DNA of 64,000 bases, from contig OZ244895.1 in the NCBI GenBank assembly GCA_965221555.1, positions 2,294,001-2,358,000 of the forward strand. The letters are read 5' to 3'. The translations under genes were made by a program, and so were the position numbers. Positions 35,274 to 43,202 of this stretch are shown piece after piece. The stretch comes from JAJEAD01 sp965221555 (GTDB lineage: Bacteria > Pseudomonadota > Gammaproteobacteria > HK1). Position 1 is the first letter of the stretch. Every line of letters starts with the position of its first letter. The notes under the pieces were generated by a model, which saw nothing but the letters and a program-made list of their open reading frames with translations, did not search any database and was not told the origin of the DNA.

Positions 35274-35934
35274 GCAAGCGCATACACCTCCCTCGCAGGG
35301 CTCGGGGGGTGAAGTTACCTCGGCATCTCGTTGCCACCCGGCTCTCGTGATTCGATCGGGGCGAAGTGGGTCTCAAGCCCGGATCTTTCATCAATTTCCA
35401 AACCCGCGGACGCCAATGTGCTCGCGTCAGCGGGCCGTACTGCGTCGCCCCGCTTTGGACGTGGTGTCGGCTACCTGCAACGCTACGCAGTCCTTGGGCG
35501 AAGCTTTCCGGCCTGGGCAAGCCATCCCTGGCTTGCCCGCTCGCCGACCGTTGCGCGCCACCGGCGCTTCGCCTGTTTCCGGCTCGCCGTAGCGCGTCTC
35601 TCGGTGCCGTGCGCCACGCTATCACGGCATCCTGACGCTCGAAGCGGCCGAAAATCGGTGCAACTTTCGGGCTGGTCCCAGGTTTGGCGCATCAGCGCTT
35701 CTCATCGTGTCCGTTACGCCGTTCACGTGAGGGTTCGAACGCAAGGATCTGGCCCGGATCGTGTCGGTGAGGACAGGTTGTGTGCATCCGAAGGTGAGAA
35801 CAGGTACCAGGTTTTTCAATTACCGTTGACGTATCGAGCGGGTTGTGTTTCCGCGCTGTTTTCCGTGACAATACCGAGGCTTCGACATAGCCGGAAGTGA
35901 TGTCTGCGGATTAACTCACGGGGGGACGTTGCAA
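35274..35934. other. Intergenic region, largely repeat copy D
   Basis: About 660 bases between adk and the H1-like gene. The repeat element occupies 35376-35673. The remaining 260 bases are somewhat richer in A/T and presumably carry the promoter of the H1-like gene; a TTGACG near 35828 has no good -10 partner. No ORF is supportable. Confidence 0.5.
35376..35673 (+). repeat. Intergenic repeat element, copy D (about 298 bp, enlarged)
   Basis: The left part carries CGCGGACGCCAATGTGCTCG and GTGTCGGCTAC; the right part CTATCACGGCATCCTGACGC and GGCCGAAAATCGGTG, colinear with copy E. About 115 extra bases are inserted in the middle after CGGCTAC, including a CTTGGGC...GCAAGCCA/TGGCTTGC inverted segment. 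The two ends no longer pair well. Confidence 0.78.
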
Positions 35935-36714
35935 ATGGCAGCCAAGAAAGCGGCTAAGCGCAAGGCCAAGACCAAGGTGAAACGTGGCAGCGGCCACGCA
36001 GGCACCAAGAAGGCCGCAAAGAAACGGATGACGAAGAAGAGTCCCGGTTCTCGCAAGAAGATCGCCAAGCGAGCGGCGAAGAAGAAAGCGGGTGTCCGCA
36101 AGACCAGGACGAAGAAGAAGGCTGCCAAGAAGAAGGTGGTTCGAAAGACCGGCAAGAAGAAGACTGCGACCAAGAAGGCGGTCAGAAAAAAGGTAACGAA
36201 GAAGAAGGCGGGAAAGAAGAAGGCCGCCAACGGACGCAAGAAGGCTGCCAACGGCAGGCGAAAGAAGACCGCCGGCAGCCGCAAGAAAGCTGCCAATGGC
36301 AGACGCAAGAAGGCCGCCAACGGGCGCAAGAAGGCTGCCAACGGCAGGCGAAAGAAGACCGCCGGCAGCCGCAAGAAAGCTGCCAATGGCAGACGCAAGA
36401 AGGCCGCCAACGGGCGCAAGAAGGCTGCCAACGGCAGGCGAAAGAAGACCGCCGGCAGCCGCAAGAAAGCTGCCAATGGCAGGCGCAAGAAGGCCGCCAA
36501 CGGACGCAAGAAGGCTGTAAACGGCAGGCGAAAGAAGACCGCCGGCAGCCGCAAGAAAGCTGCCAACGGCAGACGCAAGAAGGTCGCCAACGGGCGCAAG
36601 AAGGCTGTCAACGGCAGGCGGAAGAAGACCGCCGGAAACCGCAAGAAGGCTGCCAACGGCAGACGCAAGAAGGCCGCCAACGGCAGGCGAAAGATCACCC
36701 GCAAGACGGGTTGA
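35935..36714 (+). CDS. Histone H1-like / AlgP-like lysine-rich repeat protein
   Basis: 259 residues, almost entirely Lys, Arg, Ala, Gly, Asn, Thr and Val: MAAKKAAKRKAKTK, later KKAANGRRKKTAGSRKK units. No folded domain is apparent; such proteins bind nucleic acid through charge and are compared with AlgP/histone H1 C-terminal tails. The C-terminal 150 residues are a 30-residue repeat present five times (see the DNA repeat). ATG at 35935 follows GGGGGGA with usable spacing; an in-frame TTG at 35929 is less likely. Chromatin compaction or regulation of surface polysaccharide is only an inference from similar proteins. A hairpin follows at 36732. Confidence 0.88.
   Translation: MAAKKAAKRKAKTKVKRGSGHAGTKKAAKKRMTKKSPGSRKKIAKRAAKKKAGVRKTRTKKKAAKKKVVRKTGKKKTATKKAVRKKVTKKKAGKKKAANGRKKAANGRRKKTAGSRKKAANGRRKKAANGRKKAANGRRKKTAGSRKKAANGRRKKAANGRKKAANGRRKKTAGSRKKAANGRRKKAANGRKKAVNGRRKKTAGSRKKAANGRRKKVANGRKKAVNGRRKKTAGNRKKAANGRRKKAANGRRKITRKTG
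36241..36690 (+). repeat. Five tandem 90-bp coding repeats
   Basis: Units begin at 36241, 36331, 36421, 36511 and 36601, each opening with AAGGCTG. The first three are nearly identical at the DNA level, the last two differ by a few substitutions. Each unit contains three sub-units of the form KKAANGRRK. Copy number is likely to vary among strains by slippage or recombination. Confidence 0.95.
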
Positions 36715-37415
36715 CGATGCTGACGTGACAACGTGCCACCGGGTTGGAGTCCCACTCGGTGGCACGCGGTCGTGGCGCTCGAACCGGACCGATTCCCGGG
36801 GGGGGGCGGTCCACGCGTAGCGCCCCACGCACCGAATCACCCAACCTGGATGCTCCCGCCGGCACCGGTGGTGTCGAATGCGTCAACGGTGCGTGACAGT
36901 GCTGTCCAGGTACGCCTGCGCCGCCTGACACGCGGACGCTCTCGCACTTGGCGCAATTCGCACGCGCTGCTACGAGAAATGGGTGATCATGGTGGCCGGA
37001 TACCCCTCTGCCCTGGCCATGTTCCTGTTTTTACATGCATCTTCAGGGCTTTCCGGCGATGCTGAATCAGGAATGCCGTCCCCTTTGCGGGTCAAGGGCT
37101 GGTCCCCGACGCCGTTTCGGGAGGCTTCCAGAGGGCGCACCTGCCGTTTGAGGACGCGGCATCGTCGGGATGCACGCTCCGAGTGTAGAATGCGGAGAAG
37201 ACGGTTTCCGCGCCGGCTCTCGCGGGTCCCGCAGCAGGCGTCCTCTCGATGATGTTCCGGTTGAACACGACAAGGGCAAAGGGTCGGGTGTTTGCCACAG
37301 TGGGAACCACCGGTGCGCCCCCGCGGCCTGGATCGGGGCGCCGCCGCTTTGCACTCGGCACGAGACCCGCGGGGCGCTTCGCGCATCTCGCCGGCTCGCC
37401 AGAGGAGGGCGCGCA
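36715..37415. other. Intergenic region of about 700 bases, no supportable gene
   Basis: The longest gene-free stretch in the window. Several open frames exist but none has family similarity with a good SD; one at 36983-37252 begins with a hydrophobic run then turns into Arg-rich frame-shadow composition. It contains a strong hairpin at 36732-36766 and the AGAGGAGG SD of rppH at its right end. Confidence 0.5.
36732..36766 (+). terminator. Stem-loop after the H1-like gene
   Basis: CGTGCCACCG (36732-36741) and CGGTGGCACG (36757-36766) form a perfect 10-bp stem with a 15-base loop, 17 bases past the stop codon. No T tract follows, so intrinsic termination is uncertain. Confidence 0.4.
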
Positions 37416-37913
37416 TTGATCGATTCGGACGGGTTCAGGCCTAATGTGGGCATCATCCTGACCAACCATCGCGCTCAGGTCCTGTGGGCGCGGCGTGCGG
37501 GACAGGAGGCTTGGCAGTTTCCCCAGGGCGGAATAAAAGTCCACGAGACTCCGGAACAGGCCATGTTCAGGGAGCTGTTCGAGGAGCTGGGACTTTGCAG
37601 CGAGCATGTCGAGGTGATGGGATCCACTCGAGGTTGGCTGCGATACACCTTGCCGAGACGTTACATCCGAAGACGGAGCAGTCCCGTTTGCATAGGCCAG
37701 AAGCAGGTCTGGTTTCTTCTGCGCATGATCGGAAGGGACAGTTCGGTCCGTCTCGATCGCAGCGCCAAGCCCGAGTTCGATCACTGGAAGTGGGTGAACT
37801 ACTGGCATCCGAGCCGGGAGGTCATCTTCTTCAAGCGACATGTCTATCGACGCGCCCTGAAGGAGCTCGCCCCCTTGCTCGATAACCGACAGGCGCCGCC
37901 CGCCATCCCTTGA
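37416..37913 (+). CDS. rppH: RNA pyrophosphohydrolase
   Basis: 165-residue Nudix hydrolase that removes pyrophosphate from mRNA 5' ends and so triggers decay. FRPNVGIILTN near the N-terminus and WQFPQGGIKVHETPEQAMFRELFEELGL contain the complete Nudix box. IGQKQVWFLLRM is also typical. The protein would read (M)IDSDGFRPNVGI as in homologues if translation starts at the TTG at 37416, which is seven bases after AGGAGG; an open frame extends over 80 codons upstream but is unlike RppH. Confidence 0.95.
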   Translation: MIDSDGFRPNVGIILTNHRAQVLWARRAGQEAWQFPQGGIKVHETPEQAMFRELFEELGLCSEHVEVMGSTRGWLRYTLPRRYIRRRSSPVCIGQKQVWFLLRMIGRDSSVRLDRSAKPEFDHWKWVNYWHPSREVIFFKRHVYRRALKELAPLLDNRQAPPAIP

Positions 37914-38024
37914 CACGGCGCAAAGGTCCGCACGGAACCCTGGGAAGAGCACAACGGCCTTTTGGTGACTGGGGGATATTCCGCCTTGCGTGCCCCCGCA
38001 TTCGGTATTGACCAAAGGCTCTTC

Positions 38025-38206
38025 ACCCGCAAATTTCACCGATTTCTCAACTCGCGGACGCCAATATGCTCGTGTTAGCGAGGCGTACTCCCTCAAGCCG
38101 CAACGACTTCGTGTCGGCTACGACTTCAGCGTCTTTCGGTCCGTGCACCCCACTATCACGGCATCTTGTCGCCCGAAGCGGCCGAAAATCGGTGAAACTT
38201 GCGGGT
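38025..38206 (+). repeat. Intergenic repeat element, copy E (182 bp)
   Basis: Ends ACCCGCAAATTTCACCGAT and ATCGGTGAAACTTGCGGGT are inverted repeats with one mismatch in 21 bases. Interior blocks CGCGGACGCCAATATGCTCG, GTGTCGGCTACGACTTCAGC and ACTATCACGGCATCTTG are shared with copies C and D. It lies just upstream of the leucine-degradation operon. Confidence 0.88.
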
Positions 38207-38239
38207 TAAGCTGTTTCCGTTCATGAGGATGGTGACCGC

Positions 38240-39415
38240 ATGATTCCAAACGAGGTTCCGCTCTCCGGTCTGGATTTCGACCTGGGCGACTCCGCTCGGA
38301 TGCTGCGCGAGAGCGTGTCCGCATTTGCCGCAGAGTTCATCACGCCCCGGGCGGCGGAGGTGGACGAGACGAACGCTTTTCCCCGCGATCTGTGGCCTCG
38401 AATGGGTGATCTCGGATTGCTGGGAATCACGGTGGAAGAGGAGTACGGCGGCGCCGGGATGGGCTATCTCGAACACACCGTCGCGATGGAGGAGCTCAGC
38501 CGGGCGTCGGGAAGCGTCGGACTTTCCTACGGAGCGCATTCGAATCTGTGCGTCAACCAGATCCGCCGGATCGGCAGCGAAGAACAGAAGCGTCGCTTCC
38601 TGCCCAAGCTGATCTCGGGGGAGCATCTGGGCGCACTGGCGATGTCGGAGGCGGGCGCCGGTTCGGATGTCGTCTCCATGCGTTTGCGTGCGGATCGGCG
38701 CGGCGATCGATTCGTGCTGAACGGCGCCAAGATGTGGATTACCAACGGCCCGCAGGCCGATGTCCTCGTCGTCTACGCGAAGACCCGCCCGGAAGCGGGC
38801 AAGCACGGCATCTCGGCTTTTCTCGTGGAACGTGGATTCAAGGGTTTCTCAAGCGGAACCAAGCTCGACAAGCTCGGCATGCGCGGTTCGGACACTGGTG
38901 AGCTAATCTTCGAAGACTGCGAAGTGCCCGAGGAGAACCTGCTCGGACCGGTCGACGAAGGGGTGAGGGTGTTGATGAGCGGTCTGGACTACGAGCGGGT
39001 GGTGCTCGCGGGTGGACCGCTCGGCATCATGCAGGCATGCATCGATACCGTCATGCCCTATGTTCGCGAGCGCCGACAGTTCGGAGTGCCGATCGGCGAG
39101 TTCCAGTTGATACAGGCCAAGATCGCGGATCTGTATACCACCATGAACGCGGCCAAGGCCTACGTGTATGCAGTGGCGAGGGCCTGCGACCGCGACGAGA
39201 CCGCCCGCAAGGACGCGGCGGGAGCGATACTGTTCTCGGCCGAGAACGCGACCCGGGCGGCGCTGGAAGCGATTCAGATTCTGGGCGGCAACGGATATGT
39301 CAACGATTATCCCGCCGGACGCCTCCTGCGCGACGCCAAGCTCTACGAAATCGGTGCGGGCACGTCGGAGATCCGTCGAATCCTCATCGGCCGGTCGCTT
39401 TGCGCCGAGATGTAG
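38240..39415 (+). CDS. liuA: Isovaleryl-CoA dehydrogenase
   Basis: 391-residue FAD acyl-CoA dehydrogenase; oxidises isovaleryl-CoA to 3-methylcrotonyl-CoA in leucine catabolism. The catalytic Glu lies at about residue 252 in LDYERVVLAGGPLG, the position used by isovaleryl-CoA dehydrogenases, rather than in the C-terminal YEIGAGTSEIRR helix. FAD motifs LGALAMSEAGAGSDV and WITNGPQADVLVVYAKT are clear. First gene of an operon with the two methylcrotonyl-CoA carboxylase subunits and HMG-CoA lyase. Repeat copy E ends 33 bases before the ATG. The regulator liuR is not seen. Confidence 0.95.
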   Translation: MIPNEVPLSGLDFDLGDSARMLRESVSAFAAEFITPRAAEVDETNAFPRDLWPRMGDLGLLGITVEEEYGGAGMGYLEHTVAMEELSRASGSVGLSYGAHSNLCVNQIRRIGSEEQKRRFLPKLISGEHLGALAMSEAGAGSDVVSMRLRADRRGDRFVLNGAKMWITNGPQADVLVVYAKTRPEAGKHGISAFLVERGFKGFSSGTKLDKLGMRGSDTGELIFEDCEVPEENLLGPVDEGVRVLMSGLDYERVVLAGGPLGIMQACIDTVMPYVRERRQFGVPIGEFQLIQAKIADLYTTMNAAKAYVYAVARACDRDETARKDAAGAILFSAENATRAALEAIQILGGNGYVNDYPAGRLLRDAKLYEIGAGTSEIRRILIGRSLCAEM

Positions 39416-39492
39416 CAATGCCTCGGAGAACCGTGCATGGCGTGCGCTTCCGGAAACCACATCGGCCCGGGGCGCACGAGGCTTCGTGAACG

Positions 39493-41100
39493 ATGAACGT
39501 ATTGCCGAGTGCCATCGACCCCTCGAGTGATTCGTTTGCGGCAAACGCCGCGGCGATGCGGGCTCAGGTCGACGATCTGAGGGAGAAGGTGGCGGTGGTG
39601 GAAGCCGGGGGCGGGGAAGCGGCTCGGCGGCGTCACATTGCGCGGGGCAAGCTCCTGCCGCGTGAACGCATCCGGGTCCTTCTCGATCCGGGATCCGCCT
39701 TTCTCGAGCTGAGTCAGCTCGCCGCCTGGGACCTCTACGGGGGAGACATCGCGTCGGCGGGGATCATCACGGGGATCGGCCGGGTCTCGGGGGTCGAGTG
39801 CATGATCGTCGCCAATGACGCCACGGTGAAGGGGGGCACCTACTTCCCACTGACGGTGAAGAAGCATCTTCGCGCCCAGGAGATCGCACGCGAAAACCAC
39901 CTTCCGTGTCTGTACCTGGTCGACTCCGGCGGAGCGAATCTTCCGAATCAGGATGAAGTGTTTCCCGATCGCGATCACTTCGGGCGGATCTTCTTCAACC
40001 AGGCCAACATGTCGGCGCTCGGCATTGCGCAGATCGCGGTCGTCATGGGGAGCTGTACGGCGGGAGGGGCCTACGTGCCGGCGATGTCGGACGAATCCAT
40101 CATCGTGGCCAATCAGGGCACGGTATTCCTCGGAGGTCCCCCACTCGTGCGTGCCGCGACGGGCGAGGAGGTCAGCGCGGAAGATCTCGGCGGCGCTGAC
40201 GTGCACTGCCGGACTTCCGGCGTGACCGACCACTACGCCCACGACGATGCCCACGCCCTCGCCCTCGCGCGCAGGGCGGTGGCGAACCTTAACCACCGCA
40301 AGACGGTTTCGCTCGCTACCCGTCCTCCGCGGGAACCGTGTCACGATATCGACGATCTCTACGGCATCATTCCGGTGGAGCAAGGCAAGTCCTATGATGT
40401 CCGGGAGGTCATCGCCCGCCTCGTCGACGCATCGGAGTTCGACGAGTTCAAGGCCCTCTACGGCGTAACCATCGTATGCGGATTCGCCCGCATCATGGGC
40501 TATCCGGTCGGAATCATCGCCAACAACGGCATCCTGTTCTCCGAAAGCGCGCTCAAGGCAGCGCACTTCATCGAACTGTGTTCGCAGAGAAAAGTGCCGC
40601 TCGTGTTTCTCCAGAACATCGCCGGTTTCATGGTCGGCGCCAGATACGAGCACGGCGGTATCGCGAAGGACGGCGCCAAGCTGGTGAACGCCGTCGCCAC
40701 ATCGAGAGTTCCGAAGTTCACGGTCATCATCGGAGGCTCTTTCGGCGCGGGAAACTACGGCATGTGTGGCCGGGCATACTCGCCGCGCTTCCTGTGGATG
40801 TGGCCCAACGCAAGAATCTCGGTCATGGGCGGGGAGCAGGCGGCCAACGTGCTCGCCGAAGTCAGGCGCGGGAGCGCGGAGCGAGCGGGAAAGGAGTGGA
40901 CGCGTAACGACGAGGACGCCTTCAAGGCGACAATTCGGGATCAGTACGAGTCGCAGGGCCATCCCTGTTATTCGACGGCCCGTCTCTGGGATGACGGGAT
41001 CATCGCGCCGGGCGACACCAGAATGGTGCTCGGGCTCGGAATCTCGGTCGCTCTGAACGCGCCCATCGAAGACACCCGTTTCGGACTCTTCCGAATGTGA
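39493..41100 (+). CDS. liuB: 3-methylcrotonyl-CoA carboxylase, carboxyltransferase (beta) subunit
   Basis: 535 residues with the two crotonase-like halves of acyl-CoA carboxyltransferases. Features: RHIARGKLLPRERIRVLLDPGS, LPCLYLVDSGGANLPNQDEVFPD and a C-terminal GSFGAGNYGMCGRAYSPRFLWMWPNARISVMGGEQAA, which is the methylcrotonyl-CoA carboxylase version. It transfers CO2 from biotin to 3-methylcrotonyl-CoA. It lies 77 bases after liuA and 28 before the alpha subunit. Confidence 0.96.
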   Translation: MNVLPSAIDPSSDSFAANAAAMRAQVDDLREKVAVVEAGGGEAARRRHIARGKLLPRERIRVLLDPGSAFLELSQLAAWDLYGGDIASAGIITGIGRVSGVECMIVANDATVKGGTYFPLTVKKHLRAQEIARENHLPCLYLVDSGGANLPNQDEVFPDRDHFGRIFFNQANMSALGIAQIAVVMGSCTAGGAYVPAMSDESIIVANQGTVFLGGPPLVRAATGEEVSAEDLGGADVHCRTSGVTDHYAHDDAHALALARRAVANLNHRKTVSLATRPPREPCHDIDDLYGIIPVEQGKSYDVREVIARLVDASEFDEFKALYGVTIVCGFARIMGYPVGIIANNGILFSESALKAAHFIELCSQRKVPLVFLQNIAGFMVGARYEHGGIAKDGAKLVNAVATSRVPKFTVIIGGSFGAGNYGMCGRAYSPRFLWMWPNARISVMGGEQAANVLAEVRRGSAERAGKEWTRNDEDAFKATIRDQYESQGHPCYSTARLWDDGIIAPGDTRMVLGLGISVALNAPIEDTRFGLFRM

Positions 41101-41128
41101 AGGGCGGGGCGGCTCATCGGATTGTGCG

Positions 41129-43147
41129 ATGTTCGCTTCCCTGCTGATAGCCAACCGGGGCGAGATCGCTTGCCGGATCATGCGCACCGCGAAGCGGCTC
41201 GGGCTGCGCACGGTTGCCGTGTACTCCGATGCGGATCGCAACGCGCTCCACGTTGCGGCCGCCGATGCCGCCATCCGGCTCGGGCCGGCTCCGGCTCGGC
41301 ACAGCTACCTCAATCAGCGTGCGCTGCTCGCGGCGGCGGCCGAGACCGGCGCGCAAGCCATTCACCCCGGATACGGCTTTCTCGCCGAGAACGCGGAGTT
41401 CGCAGAAGCGTGTGAAGCGGCGGGCATTCGCTTCGTCGGTCCGCCCTCCTCGGCGATTCGCACGATGGGCCGCAAGGCGGATGCGAAGGCGCTCATGGCC
41501 GATGCCGGAGTTGCGGTGCTGCCGGGGTACGAGGGCGAGCGACAGGACGCCGAAACCCTCGAGCGTGAAGCCCGGGCGCTCGGCTACCCGCTCATGATCA
41601 AGGCCCAGCTCGGCGGGGGCGGCAAGGGCATGCGACTCGTGCGGCAGTCTTCCCAGTTCGCGGCGAGCCTCAAGAGCGCTCGCCGCGAGGCGCAGGCGAG
41701 CTTCGGTGACGGCCGGGTGCTGTTGGAGAGGGCCGTCGCCCGGCCGAGACACGTGGAGGTGCAGATATTCGCCGATCGCCACGGGAACGTGGTGCACCTG
41801 TTCGAACGGGACTGTTCCGTGCAGCGCCGTCACCAGAAGGTGCTCGAGGAGGCGCCGGCTCCGGACCTCGATGAAAACCTGCGCGGCGCGCTCGCCGATG
41901 CCGCGGTCATGGCGGCGCGAGCCATCGCCTACGAAGGAGCGGGCACCGTCGAGTTCATCGTCGAGTGTGACCCCACGGGAGCCGCACGCGACTTCTATTT
42001 CCTGGAAATGAACACGCGTTTGCAGGTAGAGCACGCGGTGACCGAACTCATTACCGATTCGGATCTCGTGGAATGGCAGTTGCGGGTGGCCGCGGGCGAA
42101 ACGCTGCCCCGCGCGCAGAACGAGATTCGCCGTACCGGTCACGCGATCGAAGCCCGGCTCTACGCCGAGGACCCGACCCGGGGATTCCTTCCCGCGACCG
42201 GTACGCTGAGTCACCTGGCCCTGCCCGAGGAGAGCGCCGACCTTCGAGTCGACATCGGGGTGCGCGAAGGCGATGCCGTCGGCGTGGACTATGACCCGAT
42301 GATCGCGAAGATCGTGGCCCGTGGCGAGGATCGCATCGGTGCGCTGCGGCGGCTCCGCGATGCGCTCGAGGCGGTCGAGGTGGCCGGTGTCGTCACGAAT
42401 CGGGACTTTCTTGCCGCGGTGGTTTCCGATCCTTGCTTCTCCGATGGAGCGGTCGACACGGGTTTCATCGATGCCCGGGCGGGAGTGCTTGTTCCGGAGT
42501 CGAGCGCCGCGGACTCGCGGGTCATCGCCATTGCCACGCTCTTCGAGTTGCTGAATCGGGAAGAGATCGCGGCGGCCGCCGCGCGCGAGTCCGACGATCG
42601 CTGGTCGCCCTGGAACCGGACCGGTGCGTGGCGTCTCAACCGCCCGGCCCGAGACATGGTCACATTCGTGGAAGAGGGCCAGGAGATCGAAGTCCGCGTC
42701 GCATTCGAGGACCAGGGCTATCGTCTCGAATGGCCCGAGGGCAGTGTCCATGTCCGCGGCACTCTGGGGCCGGGACGGACGCTCAATGCCTCGATCGACG
42801 GCCGGGATACGCGCGCGACGGTGGTGGCGGACGCGCGCGAGCGCTGGATTATCCTCGCGGGAACAACCCATAGACTTGCCCGGTCGAGTCCGGGTCCGCG
42901 CGCTTGCGCTTCGCGCCAGCTCCCGGGACTTGTCACCGCGCCCATGCCCGGCAAGATCACCGCGGTTCACGTGCGCACGGGAGATCGGGTGCGGGTCGGC
43001 CAGGTGCTGATGGTTCTCGATGCCATGAAAATGGAGCACGCGGTGTGCGCGACTCGCGATGGAGTCATCGAAGACCTGCGCTACTCGCAGGGCGACCAGG
43101 TCTCGGAGGGAGCCGAGCTCTTGGTGATCGATGGGGAAGGCGAGTGA
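41129..43147 (+). CDS. liuD: 3-methylcrotonyl-CoA carboxylase, biotin-containing (alpha) subunit
   Basis: 672 residues: biotin carboxylase domain (about 1-445; MFASLLIANRGEIACRI, the ATP-grasp loop KAQLGGGGKGMRLV, and FLEMNTRLQVEHAVTE), a linker, and a C-terminal biotinyl domain where K634 in AMKMEH carries biotin. It carboxylates its own biotin using ATP and bicarbonate, then partners with the beta subunit. The biotin-domain lead-in TAPMPGKITAVHVRTGDRV is standard. In other leucine clusters the enoyl-CoA hydratase liuC lies between the two carboxylase genes; it is absent here. Confidence 0.96.
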   Translation: MFASLLIANRGEIACRIMRTAKRLGLRTVAVYSDADRNALHVAAADAAIRLGPAPARHSYLNQRALLAAAAETGAQAIHPGYGFLAENAEFAEACEAAGIRFVGPPSSAIRTMGRKADAKALMADAGVAVLPGYEGERQDAETLEREARALGYPLMIKAQLGGGGKGMRLVRQSSQFAASLKSARREAQASFGDGRVLLERAVARPRHVEVQIFADRHGNVVHLFERDCSVQRRHQKVLEEAPAPDLDENLRGALADAAVMAARAIAYEGAGTVEFIVECDPTGAARDFYFLEMNTRLQVEHAVTELITDSDLVEWQLRVAAGETLPRAQNEIRRTGHAIEARLYAEDPTRGFLPATGTLSHLALPEESADLRVDIGVREGDAVGVDYDPMIAKIVARGEDRIGALRRLRDALEAVEVAGVVTNRDFLAAVVSDPCFSDGAVDTGFIDARAGVLVPESSAADSRVIAIATLFELLNREEIAAAAARESDDRWSPWNRTGAWRLNRPARDMVTFVEEGQEIEVRVAFEDQGYRLEWPEGSVHVRGTLGPGRTLNASIDGRDTRATVVADARERWIILAGTTHRLARSSPGPRACASRQLPGLVTAPMPGKITAVHVRTGDRVRVGQVLMVLDAMKMEHAVCATRDGVIEDLRYSQGDQVSEGAELLVIDGEGE

Positions 43148-43202
43148 CCGGTCACGAAGCACCGGATCTCCTGGCCCGCGCGCGTCGGGAGACGGATGCG
43201 CT

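Noticed and set aside
36241..36690. CRISPR-like array
   Set aside because: The repeats are in-frame, 90-bp units without unique spacers and lie inside a coding sequence.
35929..36755. Minus-strand Leu/Ala/Phe-rich frames antisense to the H1-like gene that look like membrane repeat proteins
   Set aside because: They are reverse-complement products of Lys codons (AAG to CTT) and have no ribosome binding site.
36983..37252. 89-codon frame starting with a hydrophobic stretch, possibly a small exported protein
   Set aside because: No clear SD, and after residue 30 it becomes Arg-rich frame-shadow sequence with no family resemblance.
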